A stretch of DNA of 64,000 bases from Spirosoma endophyticum (GTDB taxonomy: Bacteria > Bacteroidota > Bacteroidia > Cytophagales > Spirosomataceae): assembly GCF_900112365.1 (NCBI RefSeq), contig NZ_FOLQ01000001.1:744001-808000 (forward strand), read 5' to 3'. Both the position numbers and the translations under genes were made by a program. The notes under the pieces were generated by a model, which saw nothing but the letters and a program-made list of their open reading frames with translations, ran no database searches and was not told the DNA's origin. Positions 1 through 8,871 of the stretch are shown one piece after another. The number at the start of each line of letters is the position of its first letter. Positions within the stretch are counted from its first letter, which is position 1.

Positions 1-1200
1 CCCGCGCCCTGCGAAGCATCCTGTGTGCTAGGCATTAATAAGCCGCCCGTTGCCATCGAATTCATCGAAAAATCAATCGCCGAAGTTGCATTTGAACAAG
101 GATACGTAACGGCTAAACCACCGAAAGATCGAACCGGGAAACAAGTAGCCGTGGTTGGTTCTGGTCCGGCCGGACTGGCAGCCGCAGCCCAGCTCAATAA
201 GGCCGGTCATACCGTAACGCTTTTCGAACGGGCCGACCAGATTGGCGGTTTGCTACGGTACGGCATCCCCGATTTTAAGCTCGAAAAGTGGACAATCGAT
301 CGTCGGTTAGCCGTATTGGAAGCCGAAGGTGTTACATTCAAAACGGGCGTTAATGTTGGTGTAGACCTGAAAGCAAATGACTTGCTGGATCAATTTGATC
401 TGGTAATGCTCACAGGTGGCTCCACAGTTCCGCGTGACCTGCCAATTCCTGGCCGTGACCTGAAAGGTATTTACCCGGCGATGGAGTTTCTTAGCCAACA
501 GAACAAACGAAATGCCAGCTTGCCCGTAGAAGTTGATCATCAGGGCAAACCCTATGGTGACGGCGAGCTAATGGCAACGGGTAAGAATGTGTTTGTCATT
601 GGCGGTGGTGACACGGGTTCCGATTGCGTAGGAACGTCGAACCGGCACGGAGCCAAAAGCGTCACGCAGATTGAGCTGATGCCGATGCCTCCTAAAGATC
701 GGGCCGCTAATACGCCCTGGCCTAACTGGCCCATGATGCTTCGAACCAGTACTTCACACGAGGAAGGCTGCGAGCGGCAATGGTCTATCAACACCAAGGC
801 GTTCATCGGCGACGAAAACGGAAATCTGAAAGCACTACGTCTCGTAGACCTGACCTGGAAAAATGAAAACGGTCGCATGAACATGGTGGAATTACCCGGT
901 TCTGAACGCGACGTTCCCTGCGAACTGGCGCTGTTAGCGGCTGGTTTTCTGCATCCACAACACAACGGCCTGCTCGATGATCTTGGTCTGGAGTATGACG
1001 AACGTGGTAATGTGAAAGCAACGAACTACCAGACAACAACGAATCCAAAAGTATTTGCTGCGGGCGACATGCGCCGTGGTCAGTCGCTGGTTGTATGGGC
1101 TATTTCGGAAGGCCGTGAAGCTGCCCGTGCCGCCGACTGTTACCTGATGGGCGAAAGCCGACTCGAAGCTAAAGCTGTTTCAATGATCGCGGTTGAATAA
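1..1200 (+). CDS. gltD: Glutamate synthase (NADPH) small subunit, 5'-truncated by the window edge
   Basis: This subunit passes electrons from NADPH through FAD and Fe-S clusters to the large subunit, which makes glutamate from glutamine and 2-oxoglutarate. The frame is open from base 1. The first residues visible, [13 protein letters not shown], are the cysteine-rich Fe-S segment of the family, so the gene starts left of the window and the GTG at 25 is internal. About 399 residues are present of a family length near 490. A first dinucleotide-binding loop GSGPAG lies near visible residue 53 and a second, GGGDTGSDC, near residue 197. The C-terminal segment [16 protein letters not shown] is the conserved FAD-contact end. 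gltB would be expected upstream, outside the window. A hairpin terminator follows. Identification is firm. Confidence 0.95.
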   Translation, partial: PAPCEASCVLGINKPPVAIEFIEKSIAEVAFEQGYVTAKPPKDRTGKQVAVVGSGPAGLAAAAQLNKAGHTVTLFERADQIGGLLRYGIPDFKLEKWTIDRRLAVLEAEGVTFKTGVNVGVDLKANDLLDQFDLVMLTGGSTVPRDLPIPGRDLKGIYPAMEFLSQQNKRNASLPVEVDHQGKPYGDGELMATGKNVFVIGGGDTGSDCVGTSNRHGAKSVTQIELMPMPPKDRAANTPWPNWPMMLRTSTSHEEGCERQWSINTKAFIGDENGNLKALRLVDLTWKNENGRMNMVELPGSERDVPCELALLAAGFLHPQHNGLLDDLGLEYDERGNVKATNYQTTTNPKVFAAGDMRRGQSLVVWAISEGREAARAADCYLMGESRLEAKAVSMIAVE

Positions 1201-1218
1201 ATACTAGTTAAAGAATAT

Positions 1219-1253
1219 AGAAAAGCCGCTCCGAAAATCGGAGCGGCTTTTCT
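1219..1253. terminator. Bidirectional hairpin terminator between gltD and the DUF2461 gene
   Basis: A perfect 16-bp stem with the core GCCGCTCCGA, an AAA loop, and A-tract/T-tract flanks built into the arms. It sits between two convergent genes and so can end transcription in both directions. Confidence 0.85.
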
Positions 1254-1262
1254 ATGCCTGTT

Positions 1263-1973
1263 CTACAACGTTACCGGTTCTTCTTTCTCATCGAAAAACA
1301 GATAATTCAGTAAATCGCAGTAGGGCTTAATGATCCGGCAACCACGCACGATTTCATCGGCAAAGTTGGGCTTCAGTACGTCCTTATCTGTGTATCGATG
1401 CAGGAAAAACAGTTCTTTCCGACGTAGTAAATCAATTTCAGGATGGTCAATCGGGTAACCTTTAGGCGACGTTTTCATTACTTCACCCGATGCTTCGGGA
1501 AAATATGCCTTAAATTCATCAGCTTCGATAATGTTCTTTAGTTCCTCAACATTGTAATCGACCTCCTGCCGGTATTTAGCCAGGTTAGCCGGTGTCGGTT
1601 GCCACATGCCCGCGCCCAGGAATGACTGATTGCCCGGCTGGATATGGACGTAGTAATCAATGCGGCCCGAGTGCCGCCCGCCGGGACCAATGGCAAATGC
1701 CAAATTAGATTTATAAGGCGACTTTTCTTTCGAGAAACGAATGTCGCGGTTGATGCGGAATATGCAGTCTTTTACGGACGTATTGGCCAGGGGTTCAAAG
1801 GCACTCATACTCGCCAGTACCCGCTCAACTACACCACAGAGTTCGGCTTTGGCCGCGTCGTAGCGAGGACGGTTCGTATGAAACCACTCACGATTATTAT
1901 TTTGGACGAGTTCGCGCATGAACTCCAGCGTGGGCGCTGTAAAGGCAGCTTTTAATGATGATTTTGTTGTCAT
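1263..1973 (-). CDS. DUF2461 (TIGR02453 family) protein
   Basis: A 236-residue protein of the DUF2461 family, which has no established biochemical function. Family hallmarks are the N-terminal segment with NNNREWFHTNRPRYDAAK, the central INRDIRFSKEKSPYKSN, and the following GPGGRHSGRIDYYVHI. No signal peptide or membrane segment is visible, so it is probably cytoplasmic. Length is normal for the family. It stands alone, convergent with gltD and followed by the shared hairpin; upstream lies the 3' end of a secreted beta-helix gene on the same strand about 100 bp away. The ATG at 1973 is the first methionine and gives the conserved N-terminus. Confidence 0.85.
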   Translation of the reverse strand: MTTKSSLKAAFTAPTLEFMRELVQNNNREWFHTNRPRYDAAKAELCGVVERVLASMSAFEPLANTSVKDCIFRINRDIRFSKEKSPYKSNLAFAIGPGGRHSGRIDYYVHIQPGNQSFLGAGMWQPTPANLAKYRQEVDYNVEELKNIIEADEFKAYFPEASGEVMKTSPKGYPIDHPEIDLLRRKELFFLHRYTDKDVLKPNFADEIVRGCRIIKPYCDLLNYLFFDEKEEPVTL

Positions 1974-2076
1974 AACTACGGTTCAACTATAAACCTATGA
2001 TAGTCAATGCTTAAAGGATACAAATACTAATTCTATTTAAAATTCCACTTCGCTTTACAAGCGCTTTGTGTCATCC

Positions 2077-4017
2077 TTACTGCTTAAAATAATCAATCTT
2101 ATCGGCATCGGTATTGTTCATAGCTTTAACTTCTTCTCCATTGCTATTAGCAATGGTAGTAGTGATTGTAAAACTACCCTTTGAATTACCGGGCGTAGCG
2201 ATACCGGTTAAGCCGAATGATTTTTTACCCTTAGCTACAATCGCCTGCGTAGTAGTCAACAGATAGAAATTATCATTAGATATTCCATCAAAAGTCCAGT
2301 TTCCGTTCTGTACGTTATGACCTCCTACTGTCGTTGAAGCTGGGTAAAAACTCAAACTCACCAGTGGATCTTTGGTGATATACACCGTAACAAGTCCTTG
2401 AGTGGGTACCGAATTGAGTTCGAAAACATCCATAACCATAGTGAAATTGGTTGTCCCATATTGCGTTGAGGGTTGGGTATAAAGTATTGGGATCAGATCG
2501 GGCACGAAACTCGATTCATAGGCACCCATATCAATCAGCCCCTGAATTCGAACGTTCCCGCCCGCATCTGTGGCAGGCCCGCTAGAGGCTGAGTAGGCTA
2601 CAGTACTTCCCGCATTGATGGCGAGTGAACCGGCTTGGAGTCGCAGGTCGGCGTCAGAAATGAAAGGAGAGGTCGTTGTAGTGAGGTTGTGGCTACCATC
2701 AATAAAACCGCTTACTGTAGGCTCCAGCAGCGAATAACTAACTGTAAGGCCAGTGCCATTAAAGGTATTATCGCCCCCATTGTCCCATAAAATGCAGTTA
2801 GTCAGCTGGGTAATACCACTACTCTGGATTGCTCCACCACCAGTATCAGCGGTATTATTACTAAAGCTACAGTTGACAAATTTTATATTGCTACCGTAAT
2901 TATTGACTGCGCCACCAGTCCCTACAACCGCCTTATTACCAACAAAATTACAGTTGATTAGCATGGGGTTGCTGTTAGTTCCACTAGAATAAATCCCTCC
3001 ACCATACCAAACAGCTAAATTATTAACGAACCTGCAATTAACGAGTAAAGGACTACCTTCGAAATTATAGATTCCTCCACCCAACCCCATCCCCAGAGCC
3101 CCTACAACATTAGAGATAAAACTACAATTTACTAACTTGGGGTTACTTCTAATATTAAATATTCCCCCACCAGAACCCTCACCTAGCCCCCTAGTAAAAT
3201 TGTTACTGAAGCTACAGTTAGTCAATTCCGGATTGCTGATACCTATACTTGCAATCCCTCCTCCGTCATTGCATATTGCCCCTCCTGCACTCGTGTTATT
3301 ATCAAAACTACAATTAATTACAGTTGGACTGCTTATCCCAACGTTTGAGGCATTATTGTACATTCCTGAACCATAGGAAGCAGTATTCGAGGTGAATCTA
3401 GTGTTAATTATGGTGGGGCTACAGCTGCTTCCACTGCTGCCATCGTTGTACATGCCTGCGCCTTTAGTATTAATGTTGCTATTATCGGCAGTATAACTAT
3501 TGCCTGCTGTAACCACAAAGCCATCCAATACGGCCGTGGAGCCTAGGCTCAGCGAGGCTGGATTATAAATGACGTGATAACTATTGTCATCAGTACTGCC
3601 AACTACGCCGATGTCACCCGAAAGAGTCGTGGTGAAACTGGCAGGACTGCGCTCAGACAGGCCAGGATTGCCGCTGGCAGGGAAACCTCCGTAAATGGTC
3701 ACCCCATTTTTTAGTGAGAAGCTGATTGTACGATCTGTGCTGGTGGTAGGTTTATACGTACCGGCTGCTACCCATACCTCTCCGCCTGTGGCCGAGAGCG
3801 AATTAATAGCACCCTGAAGATTGGCCGTACTGGCTGACCAACTGTTGGCAGTAGTTGGATCAACATTCGAACCCGTCGTGGAGACGTAGCGGATCGTCTG
3901 GGCGCTAGTGGAGGTGGCACATACAAGTAACGAACTAATGAGTAAAAGTAAAACCGTTATGGACCTATAGACGAATGATAAAGTAATGGCAATTCGAGGG
4001 GAATAGAAATGAATCAT
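2077..4017 (-). CDS. Secreted right-handed beta-helix protein with choice-of-anchor Q-like end
   Basis: 646 residues with an N-terminal signal segment (hydrophobic about residues 20-38, ending near SAQ). A beta-helix region follows at about residues 60-420, made of degenerate repeats of the type LINCxFxxN (for example LVNCSFISN, LTNCSFSNN, LINCNFVGN), as in pectate-lyase-like and polymorphic outer-membrane proteins. A segment rich in LAINAGS and IDMGAYES near residues 455-500 matches the usual choice-of-anchor Q module. The last 140 residues form a separate beta-rich domain. No typical type IX secretion C-terminal domain is obvious. The middle of the gene (about 2.85-3.45 kb) is visibly more AT-rich than its surroundings, as repeat-rich surface proteins often are. 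Function is probably adhesion or polysaccharide contact; no substrate can be named. Confidence 0.75.
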   Translation of the reverse strand: MIHFYSPRIAITLSFVYRSITVLLLLISSLLVCATSTSAQTIRYVSTTGSNVDPTTANSWSASTANLQGAINSLSATGGEVWVAAGTYKPTTSTDRTISFSLKNGVTIYGGFPASGNPGLSERSPASFTTTLSGDIGVVGSTDDNSYHVIYNPASLSLGSTAVLDGFVVTAGNSYTADNSNINTKGAGMYNDGSSGSSCSPTIINTRFTSNTASYGSGMYNNASNVGISSPTVINCSFDNNTSAGGAICNDGGGIASIGISNPELTNCSFSNNFTRGLGEGSGGGIFNIRSNPKLVNCSFISNVVGALGMGLGGGIYNFEGSPLLVNCRFVNNLAVWYGGGIYSSGTNSNPMLINCNFVGNKAVVGTGGAVNNYGSNIKFVNCSFSNNTADTGGGAIQSSGITQLTNCILWDNGGDNTFNGTGLTVSYSLLEPTVSGFIDGSHNLTTTTSPFISDADLRLQAGSLAINAGSTVAYSASSGPATDAGGNVRIQGLIDMGAYESSFVPDLIPILYTQPSTQYGTTNFTMVMDVFELNSVPTQGLVTVYITKDPLVSLSFYPASTTVGGHNVQNGNWTFDGISNDNFYLLTTTQAIVAKGKKSFGLTGIATPGNSKGSFTITTTIANSNGEEVKAMNNTDADKIDYFKQ

Positions 4018-4149
4018 AAAAAAGATGGTTCGCCCTTGCGACGGATGTCAATGGGCTTAGAAACGTAGTATAGTGAAGATTGGTCAGTTATTAGTAAGGC
4101 AGCTTTAAATATAGCCATCGAATCGTTTTGTCCTTCCAGGATTCATACA

Positions 4150-4188
4150 AAAAAAGCATTTAAAAAGCCCCAGCATAACACCGGGGCT
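4150..4188 (-). terminator. Terminator of the AraC-type regulator gene
   Basis: On the minus strand an AGCCCC/GGGGCT stem (4166-4188) is followed by TTTTT and, a little further, a second run of seven T at 4150-4156. It lies about 100 bp past the regulator's stop codon. Confidence 0.7.
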
Positions 4189-4291
4189 CTCTCCTCTTCA
4201 AATTTTTCTACCGAACGCAGTTATCAAAAAAGCCTGGGTGAGTAGCCCTGAATCTGGCCACCCGAACACCGTAGACCAAGAACCGTAAACG

Positions 4292-5227
4292 TCAATTCAG
4301 TCCGAAAAGCTGCCGCTTGAACTGACGGGGACAGATATGCTCCACTGAGCGGAAGGCATTGCTAAAATGCGTCAGGCTATTGAATCCGGATTCGTAGCAG
4401 GCATCTGTAATCGTTTTGGCCGGATTGCTCAAAACGGCTTTGGCCAGTTTGATACGTTCGGTTAATATAAACTGCGCCGGGGAAACACCCAGCTCGCTCT
4501 TGAAGAGCCGGAAGAAGTGTGATTTAGACAGACAGGCCTTGTCGCTCAGTTCCTCGACCGAGAGCGCACGGGTTAGATTCTCCCGGATATACGCCACTAC
4601 GTAGGCCAGCCGATTCGTGCTGATGTGCTGGCTCGTTTGCCCAAGCAAGCCGTGCCGCACCTGCGTTTGTGACAGCCGGACAATGAGTTCACGTAGGGTA
4701 TTTTTGATAAAGAATGGCTTAAACGGATTGTTCTCGCGGAATAGACGCATCAACTTATCGATCAGCGAACTGATTTCCGTGTCGTTCTGCAACAGGTAAT
4801 TCTCCGTATCTAATTGCCATTGGTCGCTGCTTTCAACGCGCGGCACCTGATCATTGAGTTCAGCGACGGTTTCGCGAATAAAGTCGTGCGAGATCGTCAG
4901 CGCCAGACAGCGGGTCGGATCGTTGGTCGTGGCATCGGGAAAATCAATCTGCATGAGCCGGTCCGACGGCAACAGAAGCGATTCACCAGGCTGGTAATCG
5001 AAAGGGTCCATGCTATTGAGATGCATCACTTTCCGACCACTCAGCATACTCGTCATCACGGGCGAGTTAAAGCGCAACTGAATCAGCGTGGCCTGTTGAA
5101 ACGTCTCATACAAGTGTAGTTCGGCCTCATCATGACTGAGTGTCAACTTATTCTCTACCAGGGTGTCCAACTGGTTTCCCCAGGCACTAACGGCTTCGTT
5201 CGTGACGCTTTTTCCTGCCTGTTTCAT
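4292..5227 (-). CDS. AraC-family transcriptional regulator (AraC_N type)
   Basis: 311 residues from the ATG at 5227. The longer frame upstream adds a hydrophobic, non-conserved stretch in the divergent promoter region and was rejected. The N-terminal two thirds fit the AraC_N ligand-binding family (LHLYETFQQATLIQLRFNSPV, then a cupin-like stretch). The last 100 residues form the double helix-turn-helix of AraC proteins: ALSVEELSDKACLSKSHFFR and ITDACYESGFNSLTHFSNAF, ending CPRQFKRQL. The gene is divergent from an aldehyde dehydrogenase and its DUF779 partner with about 115 bp between starts, a common arrangement for a local activator responding to an alcohol or aldehyde. That role is inferred from context. 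Confidence 0.88.
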   Translation of the reverse strand: MKQAGKSVTNEAVSAWGNQLDTLVENKLTLSHDEAELHLYETFQQATLIQLRFNSPVMTSMLSGRKVMHLNSMDPFDYQPGESLLLPSDRLMQIDFPDATTNDPTRCLALTISHDFIRETVAELNDQVPRVESSDQWQLDTENYLLQNDTEISSLIDKLMRLFRENNPFKPFFIKNTLRELIVRLSQTQVRHGLLGQTSQHISTNRLAYVVAYIRENLTRALSVEELSDKACLSKSHFFRLFKSELGVSPAQFILTERIKLAKAVLSNPAKTITDACYESGFNSLTHFSNAFRSVEHICPRQFKRQLFGLN

Positions 5228-5343
5228 AATGATCAAGTATGGGAGGATTCCGCAAGTATATGAGAGGATAACGTAAAAATAGTTGTACAATTACAGCAAA
5301 CTTTGTAAAAAAACCTATTAACTCATATAAACCTATTTCGAAA

Positions 5344-6858
5344 ATGCAAACTGCAGAAGCAACGAGCAAAATTGCGCCCCGGCCAATGTTCAAAACTCAG
5401 TATGAGAATTATATCGGAGGTAAATGGGTACCACCTGTTGGAGGAGAATATTTTGATAACCAATCGCCGGTAGATGGCAGTTTAATTGCCAAAATGCCCC
5501 GCTCGAAAGCGGCCGATGTTGATTTGGCTGTTGACGCAGCCCAAAAAGCCTTTGAAACCTGGGGTAAAACATCCGCTACGGAACGTAGTAAAGTACTGCT
5601 GCAGATCGCCGACGTGATAGAGCAAAATCTGGAGTTTCTGGCCCGTGTCGAAACGGTCGAGAATGGCAAGGCACTACGTGAAACAATGGCGGCCGATATG
5701 CCACTCGTCGTCGATCACTTCCGCTATTTTGCGGGTGTTATCCGGGCGGAAGAAGGTTCAGCCACCGAACTCAATGCCGATACGTTGTCGTTGATTATTA
5801 AAGAGCCAATCGGTGTCGTTGGCCAGATCATCCCCTGGAACTTCCCACTGCTGATGGCAACCTGGAAACTGGCTCCGGCTTTAGCTGCTGGTTGTTGCGT
5901 TGTGATCAAGCCCGCCGAGCAAACGCCAACGTCTATCGCCGTTCTGTTCGAGTTGCTGGAAGGTATTGTGCCTCCTGGTGTGGTCAATATCATTCAGGGA
6001 TTCGGGCCGGAAGCTGGAAAGCCACTGGCGCAGCATAAGCGCGTCAATAAGGTAGCGTTTACGGGCGAAACGACAACCGGGCGTCTCATTATGCAGTACG
6101 CTTCGGAGAATCTTATTCCGGTGACGATGGAACTGGGCGGAAAATCACCGAACATTTTCATGAAATCCATCGCTGATCATGACGATGAGTTTTTCGATAA
6201 ATGCGTAGAAGGTGCCGTGATGTTTGCGCTCAATCAGGGCGAAATCTGTACCTGTCCATCGCGTTTGCTCGTTCAGGAAGACATTTACGACAAGTTTATT
6301 GAACGGGTGATTCAGCGCACTAAAGCCATTAAACTCGGTCACCCGCTCGATCCGGAAACGATGATGGGTGCTCAGGCCAGCAACGATCAGTACGAAAAAA
6401 TTCTTTCGTACATCGACATTGGCAAAAAAGAAGGCGCTGAAGTATTAACCGGTGGTGGTCCGGCCGACAGTGTAGAAGGCGGCTATTACATTCAGCCAAC
6501 GATCTTCAAAGGGCACAATAAAATGCGGATCTTTCAGGAGGAAATCTTCGGACCTGTCCTATCGGTTACTACGTTCAAAGATGCCGCCGAAGCAGTCGCC
6601 ATTGCCAATGATACGTTGTATGGACTGGGTGCGGGCTTCTGGTCACGCGATGCGCATGAACTGTACACGATTCCACGGCAGATTCAGGCGGGTCGTGTGT
6701 GGGTGAACTGCTACCACGACTACCCAGCTCACGCGCCGTTTGGTGGCTACAAGAAATCGGGCTTCGGGCGTGAAAATCACCTGATGATGCTGAACCACTA
6801 TCGCCAGGTCAAAAACCTCCTGATCTCGTACAGCAAAAACAAATTAGGTTTCTTTTGA
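5344..6858 (+). CDS. NAD(P)-dependent aldehyde dehydrogenase (ExaC/acetaldehyde dehydrogenase type)
   Basis: 504 residues, full length for the ALDH superfamily; it oxidises an aldehyde to the carboxylic acid. The catalytic cysteine is in [11 protein letters not shown] (Cys302) and the general-base glutamate in MELGGKSPN (Glu263). The cofactor segment [18 protein letters not shown] and the C-terminal [13 protein letters not shown] are also intact. The double cysteine CTC at the active site is typical of the acetaldehyde/exaC-like clade. The next gene is a DUF779 protein, which usually accompanies this clade, and an AraC regulator is divergent. Substrate is probably a short-chain aldehyde; that is inferred from clade and context. 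Confidence 0.93.
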   Translation: MQTAEATSKIAPRPMFKTQYENYIGGKWVPPVGGEYFDNQSPVDGSLIAKMPRSKAADVDLAVDAAQKAFETWGKTSATERSKVLLQIADVIEQNLEFLARVETVENGKALRETMAADMPLVVDHFRYFAGVIRAEEGSATELNADTLSLIIKEPIGVVGQIIPWNFPLLMATWKLAPALAAGCCVVIKPAEQTPTSIAVLFELLEGIVPPGVVNIIQGFGPEAGKPLAQHKRVNKVAFTGETTTGRLIMQYASENLIPVTMELGGKSPNIFMKSIADHDDEFFDKCVEGAVMFALNQGEICTCPSRLLVQEDIYDKFIERVIQRTKAIKLGHPLDPETMMGAQASNDQYEKILSYIDIGKKEGAEVLTGGGPADSVEGGYYIQPTIFKGHNKMRIFQEEIFGPVLSVTTFKDAAEAVAIANDTLYGLGAGFWSRDAHELYTIPRQIQAGRVWVNCYHDYPAHAPFGGYKKSGFGRENHLMMLNHYRQVKNLLISYSKNKLGFF

Positions 6859-6867
6859 TTAATGAGT

Positions 6868-6939
6868 GAATGAGCGAAAGAATGAATGAGCGACTAGCTG
6901 GCGCATCCAGTTTTCGCTCATTCATTCTTTCACTCATTC
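6868..6939. repeat. Word-type inverted repeat, copy 1 (GAGCGAAAGAATGAATGAG family)
   Basis: Arms 6868-6893 and 6914-6939 pair at 25 of 26 positions around a 20-nt loop. Each arm is made of short words GAATGAG/GCGAAAGA. It fills the gap between the aldehyde dehydrogenase stop and the DUF779 start. Two relatives lie at 21943-22021 and 23296-23364. It has no T-tract, so it may act as an RNA stem within the operon rather than a terminator. Confidence 0.8.
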
Positions 6940-6954
6940 AAAATTCCAATCACT

Positions 6955-7335
6955 ATGAATCGCGTAGACATCACTCCGGCCGCAGCCGACGTATTGAATA
7001 AAATCCGCGATGAGCACGGCCCGTTGATGTTTCATCAAAGTGGAGGCTGCTGCGACGGTTCCTCGCCGATGTGTTACGAAGCCGGTGATTTCATTATTGG
7101 CTCGTCGGATGTATTGCTGGGCCAGATTGAGAGGTGCGACTTCTGGATGTCAGGCGATCAGTTTGAGTACTGGCAATACACCCATCTGACAGTTGACGTA
7201 ACGCCTGGACGCGGAGCCAGTTTCTCGCTCGAAATTCCGATGGGGGTTCGGTTTCTAATTAGATCCCGCCTATTTGAACCCGATGAAATGGCGAATTTAA
7301 CCCCCATACACGTTGGTCCGCTGGAGGAAGTTTAA
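6955..7335 (+). CDS. DUF779 protein, partner of aldehyde dehydrogenase
   Basis: 126 residues matching the DUF779 family (PF05610), nearly always encoded beside exaC-type aldehyde dehydrogenases; its biochemical role is not established. Visible family features are the cysteine cluster HQSGGCCDGSSPMC near residues 24-37, which could bind a metal, and the C-terminal FSLEIPMGVRFLIRSR. No signal or membrane segment is present. It lies about 95 bp after the dehydrogenase stop, separated by an inverted repeat, and is followed by a strong hairpin, so the two genes probably form one transcription unit. Confidence 0.88.
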   Translation: MNRVDITPAAADVLNKIRDEHGPLMFHQSGGCCDGSSPMCYEAGDFIIGSSDVLLGQIERCDFWMSGDQFEYWQYTHLTVDVTPGRGASFSLEIPMGVRFLIRSRLFEPDEMANLTPIHVGPLEEV

Positions 7336-7363
7336 GCAATAGAGAGCGCCAAAAGAACGCACT

Positions 7364-7392
7364 AAAAGTCGGCTTTAACGAGCCGACTTTTT
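7364..7392 (+). terminator. Terminator of the aldehyde dehydrogenase/DUF779 unit
   Basis: A stem AAAAGTCGGCT / AGCCGACTTTT with a 6-nt loop, ending in TTTTT, about 30 bp after the DUF779 stop. Confidence 0.85.
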
Positions 7393-7439
7393 AGTATTCC
7401 AACACACTAAAAACGCCAAATAACTATCTGACAATCAGC

Positions 7440-7470
7440 TTGCTTTTAACAGATCATACTGCTATATTCG
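7440..7470 (+). promoter_or_regulatory. Possible Bacteroidota primary-sigma promoter of the DoxX gene
   Basis: TTGC at 7440-7443, 19 nt, then TATATTCG at 7463-7470 resembles the Bacteroidota consensus TTTG-N19-TAnnTTTG with mismatches in both boxes. It would place the start of transcription about 20 nt before the ATG at 7497. Weak evidence. Confidence 0.3.
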
Positions 7471-7496
7471 ACAGTATTCTCTAAACACCTATAGGT

Positions 7497-7931
7497 ATGA
7501 ACCTGTTACATCGTGTTGAAAACTGGGGTGATACGCATCACCCTGCCTGGACAGATGCGCTGCGAATTGTGCTGGGTATTATTCTGGTATTGAAAGGTGT
7601 CAGTTTTATCAGTGACACGGCCTATCTGATGCGTCTGATGGGCGGACTGCATTTTCAGCTTTTTCCCGTAATGGCCGTTCACTACGTAGCCTTTGCTCAC
7701 TTAGTAGGCGGCTTGCTCATCGCTCTTGGCTGTCTGACGCGTCTGATGGCTATTCTTCAACTGCCCATTCTGGTAGCCGCTGTTTTCTTTGTTAACATTC
7801 GTCAGGGCTTCTCACCGCTGAATGCGGAACTTTGGCTGTCACTTATCGTACTGATTCTGTTAATGGTTTTTATCGTACTCGGCTCAGGGAAATTTTCAAT
7901 GGACGAATACGTTAAGCAACATGCTCATTAA
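7497..7931 (+). CDS. DoxX-family membrane protein
   Basis: 144 residues with four predicted membrane helices (about residues 23-40, 52-78, 82-100 and 108-130) and a short polar tail. The N-terminal ALRIVLGIILVLKGVSFI and the second helix with HLVGGLLIALGCLTR match the DoxX family of small inner-membrane proteins. Members are linked to redox stress or sulfur and quinone metabolism in some bacteria, but no single reaction is established. It stands alone between a terminator and a perfect hairpin downstream. Confidence 0.82.
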   Translation: MNLLHRVENWGDTHHPAWTDALRIVLGIILVLKGVSFISDTAYLMRLMGGLHFQLFPVMAVHYVAFAHLVGGLLIALGCLTRLMAILQLPILVAAVFFVNIRQGFSPLNAELWLSLIVLILLMVFIVLGSGKFSMDEYVKQHAH

Positions 7932-8002
7932 CTAATCTGAATTATATCGGCCGGCGATCTGGCAGGATTACTAAAATTAGCCCAAGTCAGAGTTCTCTAA
8001 AT

Positions 8003-8053
8003 AGCAAGATCGTGCTGTCTCTGTATAGTAGGCAGAAACAGCACGATCTTGCT
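8003..8053. terminator. Perfect 16-bp hairpin between the DoxX gene and the convergent small gene
   Basis: Arms 8003-8018 and 8038-8053 (AGCAAGATCGTGCTGT and its exact complement) with a 19-nt loop. It lies between convergent genes and probably ends both transcripts, although the T-tract is short. Confidence 0.65.
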
Positions 8054-8111
8054 TTATATCCCCTGACCTATTTCAATGAACAGTGCAGGACTTCTTATTT
8101 ACAACAATGGA

Positions 8112-8480
8112 TTAGGCATTTCGTATCATACTGGTATCCAGCCGAATCTGCTTCATGAGCGTTGCGAATGCCTGATCACATTTCTCCTGCGTCTTTCTGG
8201 ACGCATTATACCGCCGGGTTTCTTTATAAGAAGCATCAAAGGAAGCGCCTTCCTTATTTTTGGTATTTACCAGACTTTGCCAGGCACCTTCATACGTGCT
8301 TTTCTCTGGTACAGGGGAATCGCCTTCAGTAAGTTGATCTTCGGGCGTCATTTGTGCAAGTTCATCAACCAGGATCAGGAGTTCATCCAGGCACCCGTCC
8401 ACCAAAAAAGGTCTATCAGAGAGGGTTTCAATCTCTCTTATTTTAGCTTTAATCCTCTGCACTTGTTCGACTTTAGTCAT
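8112..8480 (-). CDS. Small charged protein of unknown function
   Basis: 122 residues, not recognised. The composition is that of a soluble, largely helical protein: N-terminal TKVEQVQRIKAKIREIETL, an acidic middle with ELAQMTPEDQLTEGD, and a basic C-terminal part with YKETRRYNASRKTQEKCDQ. There is no signal peptide or membrane helix. A frame of similar length lies on the opposite strand, but its product is rich in Leu/Ile/Phe/Cys without pattern, so the minus-strand frame is the better gene. It begins after an unremarkable 390-bp gap and converges with DoxX. Confidence 0.55.
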   Translation of the reverse strand: MTKVEQVQRIKAKIREIETLSDRPFLVDGCLDELLILVDELAQMTPEDQLTEGDSPVPEKSTYEGAWQSLVNTKNKEGASFDASYKETRRYNASRKTQEKCDQAFATLMKQIRLDTSMIRNA

Positions 8481-8871
8481 AATTCAGTTTGTTACATGTG
8501 ATGAAATATCTCTGCACCAGACACTTAGCTTACTTTGCTTGAGATTGACATCCTTGAGTCATCTGAAGCAGGTGCGGGGCAGTTGTTCAACACGTTACAG
8601 TTCACACAGGCAAATATACGCCGAAGCTAGCGTTCGTCCCCTGTTTTACACTGACCATTATAGCGCCTTTGTAATTTATTAGGCGATAGTTTCAATAATA
8701 CGGCTATCAGAACAAGGCTGAAAACAGTAGATTTATAGCCCCTGATAGAAATAGCGGCCACTTGCGAGGTTTAGATCAAGCTCGACAATTCTGCATTGTT
8801 GATAACCCCAAAGCCTGCAATATTCCTGGTTGCACCACAATCGCTTAGCAAACGTACTGATTCACTGTTGT
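8481..8871. other. Intergenic stretch with no recognised gene
   Basis: About 390 bp between two minus-strand genes. I see no frame with a credible protein, no strong hairpin and no tRNA. It probably holds the promoter of the small gene at 8480 and the 3' end of the lipoprotein transcript. Confidence 0.5.

Noticed and set aside
25-27. GTG as a start codon for gltD
   Set aside because: The frame is open upstream to base 1 and encodes the conserved PAPCEASC cluster, so the GTG is internal.
5187-5393. A 68-codon minus-strand frame over the AraC/aldehyde dehydrogenase promoter region
   Set aside because: It overlaps both real gene starts and encodes only a hydrophobic, patternless stretch.
8076-8501. 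A 141-codon plus-strand frame overlapping the small gene at 8112-8480
   Set aside because: Its product has no coherent composition or domain; the minus-strand product looks like a soluble helical protein.
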